NCBI GenBank assembly: GCA_022843345.1
Contig: JALHNW010000064.1
Location: forward strand, 1-8,171
From: Rubritepida sp.
Lineage (GTDB): Bacteria; Pseudomonadota; Alphaproteobacteria; Acetobacterales; Acetobacteraceae
Direction: 5' to 3'
Length of the DNA: 8,171 nucleotides
Part shown: in pieces, positions 5,074 through 8,171 of the stretch
Layout of the letters: every line of letters begins with the position of its first letter
Numbering within the stretch: position 1 is the stretch's first letter
Program-made: the position numbers and the translations under genes
Notes under the pieces: model-generated
What the model saw: the letters and a program-made list of their open reading frames with translations, nothing else
What the model was told of the DNA's origin: nothing
Database searches by the model: none

Positions 5074-6048
5074 ATGACCCTGCCCCGCCGCGCGCTGCTC
5101 GCGCTCCCGCTCGCCACGCCCGCGCTGGCCCAGGCCGAGTGGCGGCCGGCGCAGGGGATGCGCATCGTCGTCCCCGCCGCACCCGGCGGCACCACGGACA
5201 TCATGGCGCGCCTGCTGGCCGCGCACATGAACGCGCGCTGGGGCGTGAACGCGGTGGCGGAGAACCGCTCGGGCGGCGGCGGCACCATCGGCAGCATGGA
5301 GGTGGTGCGCGCCGCGCCCGACGGGCACACGCTGCTGAGCGGCAACATCGGCCCGCAGGCCATCGGCTACTCGTTGTTCCGCAACCTCCAGTACCGGCCC
5401 GAAAGCCTGCTGCCGGTGGGCAACATGATCCGCGGGCCGAACGTGCTGGTGGTCCACCCCTCCGTCCCCGCGCGCACGGTGCCCGAGTTCGTGGCGCACC
5501 TGCGCGCCAACCCCAACCGCCTGTCCTACGGCTCGCCCGGGGTGGGGCAGTCGCCGCACCTCTCGGGCGTGTGGTTCCACCAGCTGACGGGCACGGAGGG
5601 CACGCACGTCCCCTTCCGCGGCGCGGGGCCGGCGGCGATCGAGCTCGTGGCCGGCAACATCCAGTACATGTTCGACAACCTGACGACGGGCATCGAGCAG
5701 GTGCGGGCGGGCCGCGTGCGCGCGCTCGGCGTCACCAGCGCCGAGCGCAACCCGCAGCTGCCCGACATCCCCGCCATCCGCGAGACGATGCCCGAGCTCG
5801 CGCCCTACGAGGTGAACACCTGGTTCGGCATGTTCGCCCCCGCGGGCACCCCCGCGCCGGCCGTGCGCGCCATCAACGCGGAGATCAACGCGCTGCTGGC
5901 CCTGCCCGAGACGCGGGCGCGCTTCGCGCAGATGGGCGGCGTGCCGATGCCCGGCAGCCCGGACGACTTCGCCGCCTTCGTGCGCGCGGAGATCGAGAAA
6001 TGGGCCGCCGTCATCCGCCGCGAAGGGCTCCAGATGGACGCGACGTGA
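5074..6048 (+). CDS. tripartite tricarboxylate transporter-type substrate-binding protein (TctC/Bug family)
   Basis: 324 aa, the usual length for Bug/TctC receptors, periplasmic proteins that bind small carboxylates or related solutes and pass them to a TctAB membrane pair. The N-terminus MTLPRRALLALPLATPALA is a signal peptide with two arginines, likely cut after Ala19; Tat or Sec export is undecided. Family features in the mature part: IVVPAAPGGTTDIMARLLA (31-49), the first ligand loop; ENRSGGGGTIGSMEVVRAAPDGHTLL with GGGGTIG at 67-73; LSYGSPGVGQSPHLSG (150-165); VPFRGAGPAAIELVAGNI (179-196), the second ligand loop; and MFAPAGTPAPAV (253-264). No TctA or TctB gene is next to it, so it is an orphan receptor, as is common in bacteria that expanded this family. 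The ligand cannot be read from sequence. The next gene, a DMT permease, starts 10 bases after its stop and is likely co-transcribed. Confidence 0.92.
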   Translation: MTLPRRALLALPLATPALAQAEWRPAQGMRIVVPAAPGGTTDIMARLLAAHMNARWGVNAVAENRSGGGGTIGSMEVVRAAPDGHTLLSGNIGPQAIGYSLFRNLQYRPESLLPVGNMIRGPNVLVVHPSVPARTVPEFVAHLRANPNRLSYGSPGVGQSPHLSGVWFHQLTGTEGTHVPFRGAGPAAIELVAGNIQYMFDNLTTGIEQVRAGRVRALGVTSAERNPQLPDIPAIRETMPELAPYEVNTWFGMFAPAGTPAPAVRAINAEINALLALPETRARFAQMGGVPMPGSPDDFAAFVRAEIEKWAAVIRREGLQMDAT

Positions 6049-6058
6049 CGCGCGCGGC

Positions 6059-6970
6059 GTGATCCCCGGCTGGATCCTGGCGACCTGCTCCGCCGCCCTG
6101 TTCCAGACCTGGCGCACCGCGCTCCAGCAGCGGTTGCGCGGCCAGCTCTCGCTGAACGCGGCCGCCGTGGTGCGCTACCTCTACGGCGTGCCGGTGGGGG
6201 TGGCGATCACGGGCGGCTACTGGCTGGCGTTCGGCGGGTGGTTCGGAGCGCTGACGCCCTGGTATCTGCTGCTGGTGACGCTGTGCGGCATCGCGCAGAT
6301 CTTCGGCACGTTGCTGCTCATCGCCTCCTTCGCTTCGCGCGGCTTCGCCGTGGGCACGGCGTATTCCAAGACAGAGGCGCTCCAGGCCAGCCTCATCACC
6401 GTGCTGCTGCTGGGCGAGGCGCTGTCGCCGCTCGCCTGGAAGGGCATCCTGATCAGCGCGGCCGGCGTGCTCTACCTGTCGTTCGCCGGGCGCGGGCTGG
6501 CCTGGCGCGACCTGCTGCGCGCCACCGTGCAGCCGGCCGCGCTCTGCGGCATCGGCGCGGGCTTCTGCTTCGCCATGGCGGCGATCTGCGGCCGCGCGGC
6601 CAACGGGGCGCTGGAGGGGCCGGACCCGGTGCTGAAGGCGCTGTTCACCGTGGTGCTGATGAACGTGATCCAGACGGTGCTGCAAGGCGGCTGGCTGGTG
6701 CTGCGCGAGCCAGCGTCGGTCGGGCGCGTCTTCGCCACCTGGCGGTCATCGGCCCAGGTGGGCGCGCTGTCGGCCTGCGGCTCGGCCTGCTGGTTCATCG
6801 GCTTCGCGCTGGCGCCCGTGGCGCTGGTGCGCGCGCTGGGGCAGGTGGAGATCCTGTTCACGCTGGGCTTCAGCCGCTTCTTCCTGGGCGAGCGGCTGAT
6901 GGGGCGCGACGTGGTGGGCGCGCTGCTTGTGGCGGGCGGCGTGGTGCTGGTGCTGCTGGGCGCCCGCTGA
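6059..6970 (+). CDS. DMT superfamily permease (EamA-like transporter)
   Basis: 303 aa inner-membrane protein with about ten hydrophobic segments (roughly 4-18, 34-52, 66-88, 94-118 in two parts, 125-143, 159-178, 193-215, 235-254, 257-275, 284-301), the length and layout of the two-repeat EamA/DMT exporters of metabolites and amino acids. The family signature of a helix ending in LLGE (117-120) in the first repeat recurs as FFLGERL (274-280) in the second. The start is a GTG at 6059, 10 bases after the preceding stop; no strong Shine-Dalgarno sequence is seen and no in-frame ATG lies near, so translation may depend on coupling. The substrate is unknown. Close spacing to the binding-protein gene suggests one transcript, but EamA permeases do not use binding proteins, so functional partnership is not implied. 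Confidence 0.85.
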   Translation: MIPGWILATCSAALFQTWRTALQQRLRGQLSLNAAAVVRYLYGVPVGVAITGGYWLAFGGWFGALTPWYLLLVTLCGIAQIFGTLLLIASFASRGFAVGTAYSKTEALQASLITVLLLGEALSPLAWKGILISAAGVLYLSFAGRGLAWRDLLRATVQPAALCGIGAGFCFAMAAICGRAANGALEGPDPVLKALFTVVLMNVIQTVLQGGWLVLREPASVGRVFATWRSSAQVGALSACGSACWFIGFALAPVALVRALGQVEILFTLGFSRFFLGERLMGRDVVGALLVAGGVVLVLLGAR

Positions 6971-7002
6971 GCGGCCGATTCACGCCTCCGGCGATCGGGC
7001 GC
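6971..7002. terminator. stem-loop between converging genes
   Basis: GCGGCCGAT (6971-6979) and ATCGGGCGC (6994-7002) pair at 8 of 9 positions around a 14-nt loop, filling the whole 31-base gap between the permease stop and the hydrolase stop. It could end transcription from both sides. No U-run is present. Confidence 0.35.
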
Positions 7003-8012
7003 TACCTGAACAGCGCCTGCACCGCCTGGGGGTCCACCTCCTCAAGCGTGCGCGGCGACCAGTGCGGCGCGCCGTCCTTGTCCACCAGCACGGAGCGCAC
7101 GCCCTCGCGGAAATCGGGGTGGTCGTGCACCACGCCCTCCGTCAGGTGCAGCTCCTCGTCCAGCGCGCCGCGCAGGTCGAGCAACGCGGCGCGGCGCAGC
7201 AGCTCCAGCGAGACGCAGAGCGAGGTGGGCGACATGCGCCGCAGGATCGCCACCTGCGCCATCGCCCATTCGCTGCCGTCCGCTTCCAGCGCGTGCACGA
7301 TGCCCAGCACGGTGGGCTGGGAGAAGCAGCGGTCTATCGCGCCGCGATGGGCGGCGAAGCTGGGTTCCGGCAGGGGGGCCGTGAAGCGCTCCACCACCGC
7401 GGCGTCGCCCGTCTCCACCAGGGCGGCGCGCAGGGCGGGCAGGCTTTCGCGCAGGACGTAGTGGGTGGCGAAGCCGCAATGCACGTTGTCCGCGCCGGTC
7501 ATCCGCGCGCCCGTCAGCGCCAGCCAGGCGCCCAGCGCGCCGGGCAGGCGCGGCAGGACATGCGAGGTGCCGACGTCGGGGAACAGGGCGATGGCCGTCT
7601 CGGGCATCGCCAGCAGCGCATGCTCGGTCACCACGCGCGGGCCGTTATGGATGGCCAGCCCGATGCCGCCGCCCATGCAGACGCCGTCAATCAGCGACAC
7701 CCAGGGCTTGGGGAAGCGGGCGATGCCCTCGTTCACCGCGTATTCCTCGGTGAAGAAGGCGCGCACGGGGGCGCGGTCGCCATCCACCGCGGCCTGGCGC
7801 ACGGCGCGCACGTCGCCGCCGGCGCAGAAGGCGCGGCCGCCCGCACCCTCCAGCACCACCAGCGCCACGGAGGGGTCGTCGCGCCACGCATCCAGCGCCG
7901 CCTGGAAGGCGCGGATCATGCCCTGGTCCAGCGCGTTCAGCGCCTTGGGGCGGTTCATCAGCAGGGTGCCGGCGCGGCCTTCGCGGGCCATGACCAGGGT
8001 GGGTTCTGACAT
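7002..8012 (-). CDS. 3-hydroxyisobutyryl-CoA hydrolase-like protein (enoyl-CoA hydratase/isomerase fold)
   Basis: 336 aa. The crotonase fold plus a longer C-terminal half marks the HIBCH branch, which hydrolyses 3-hydroxyisobutyryl-CoA to free acid and CoA in valine breakdown. Visible sites: NRPKALNALD (20-29); AFCAGGDVRAV (61-71), CoA and oxyanion loop; GVCMGGGIGLAIH (110-122), second oxyanion glycines; and MPETAIALFPDVG (136-148), where Glu138 and Asp146 have the spacing of the two catalytic acids of human HIBCH. DVGTSHVLPRLPG replaces the common DVGGS/DVGGG. The C-terminal RRMSPTSLCVSLELLRRA (258-275) and DFREGVRSVLVDKDGAPHWSP (300-320) are absent from plain enoyl-CoA hydratases and typical of HIBCH. 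ATG 8010-8012 has AAGGA 10 nt upstream. No other valine-pathway gene is in the window. A hydratase with another substrate is the main alternative. Confidence 0.88.
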   Translation of the reverse strand: MSEPTLVMAREGRAGTLLMNRPKALNALDQGMIRAFQAALDAWRDDPSVALVVLEGAGGRAFCAGGDVRAVRQAAVDGDRAPVRAFFTEEYAVNEGIARFPKPWVSLIDGVCMGGGIGLAIHNGPRVVTEHALLAMPETAIALFPDVGTSHVLPRLPGALGAWLALTGARMTGADNVHCGFATHYVLRESLPALRAALVETGDAAVVERFTAPLPEPSFAAHRGAIDRCFSQPTVLGIVHALEADGSEWAMAQVAILRRMSPTSLCVSLELLRRAALLDLRGALDEELHLTEGVVHDHPDFREGVRSVLVDKDGAPHWSPRTLEEVDPQAVQALFR

Positions 8013-8105
8013 GGAAAACGTTTCCTTCGTGCCCGGTCGTGTTTAACGGGCTTGCGTTAGGGGGCAAGCATCGCACCTGATGGCATGCCTACGGAGGAAC
8101 CAGCC
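8013..8105. promoter_or_regulatory. divergent intergenic region between the hydrolase and the next gene
   Basis: These 93 bases must hold the promoters of both divergent genes. I see a 6-bp inverted repeat GCTTGC (8050-8055) / GCAAGC (8064-8069) with an 8-nt spacer, a possible operator, and a Shine-Dalgarno GGAGG (8093-8097) for the + gene. No convincing -10 box is visible on either strand. Confidence 0.35.
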
Positions 8106-8171
8106 ATGTCGTTCATCTCGCGCCGCGCCGCCCTGCTGGCCGCGCCCGCCCTGTTGCTGTCGGCCCGCGCC
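8106..8171 (+). CDS. start of an exported protein gene, 3'-truncated by window
   Basis: Only the first 22 codons are visible. ATG 8106 has GGAGG 8 nt upstream. The peptide begins MSFISRRAALLAAPALLLSARA: a short polar stretch, twin arginine (SRRAALL), a hydrophobic core and an Ala-x-Ala-like end, so a signal peptide, possibly Tat-dependent. The mature protein lies outside the window and cannot be named. The style resembles the binding protein at 5074, so another periplasmic solute receptor or an exported enzyme is possible. Confidence 0.75.
   Translation, partial: MSFISRRAALLAAPALLLSARA

Noticed and set aside
4921..6117. Long minus-strand frame opposite apaG and the binding protein (398 codons)
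   Set aside because: It crosses several genes and shows only Arg/His/Gly-rich composition typical of antisense frames.
6238..8009. Long plus-strand frames at 6238-7461 and 6927-8009
   Set aside because: They overlap the permease in another frame or lie antisense to the hydrolase; translations are Arg/Ala/Gln/His-rich without family motifs.

Overview
This is a chromosomal window from a very GC-rich bacterium. The protein set, the SAM-II-like leader before metZ and the two putative periplasmic/secreted binding-protein starts fit an alphaproteobacterium of the Acetobacteraceae (Roseomonas-like) best. The lineage is an inference from gene style, not from a marker gene. I see no insertion sequence, phage gene, integrase or CRISPR array; it reads as ordinary core metabolism with some regulatory RNA and operator structure between the genes.

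Layout. 1-1010 (+) is the 3' part of a gamma-glutamyltranspeptidase gene. 1011-1207 is a gene-free spacer with two stem-loops. 1208-1281 (-) is tRNA-Pro(UGG), and a perfect 11-bp hairpin ends 2 nt before its mature 5' end. 1325-2728 (-) is ahcY (adenosylhomocysteinase), with an inverted-repeat operator candidate in its leader at 2793-2810. 2820-3158 (-) is a small Hpt-like gene. 3159-3329 is a divergent regulatory region with a promoter candidate and a SAM-II-type riboswitch, leading into metZ (3330-4559, +). Then follow on + apaG (4613-5017), an orphan tripartite-tricarboxylate-type (TctC/Bug) binding protein (5074-6048) and a DMT/EamA permease (6059-6970). 7002-8012 (-) is a 3-hydroxyisobutyryl-CoA hydrolase-like gene converging on the permease. 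At 8106 (+) a new gene begins with a signal peptide and is cut by the window edge.

How it works together. ahcY and metZ both serve the methionine/SAM cycle: MetZ makes homocysteine from O-succinylhomoserine and sulfide, and AhcY recovers homocysteine from S-adenosylhomocysteine. They sit back to back around the Hpt gene. They appear to be controlled by two different devices: a DNA operator candidate before ahcY and a SAM-sensing RNA before metZ. The SAM-II-like element departs from the compact form (an extra hairpin, and a tail ending GCTAAACGG) and is the most interesting item here. The remaining genes (glutathione breakdown, valine catabolism, solute uptake) have no clear link to this cycle.
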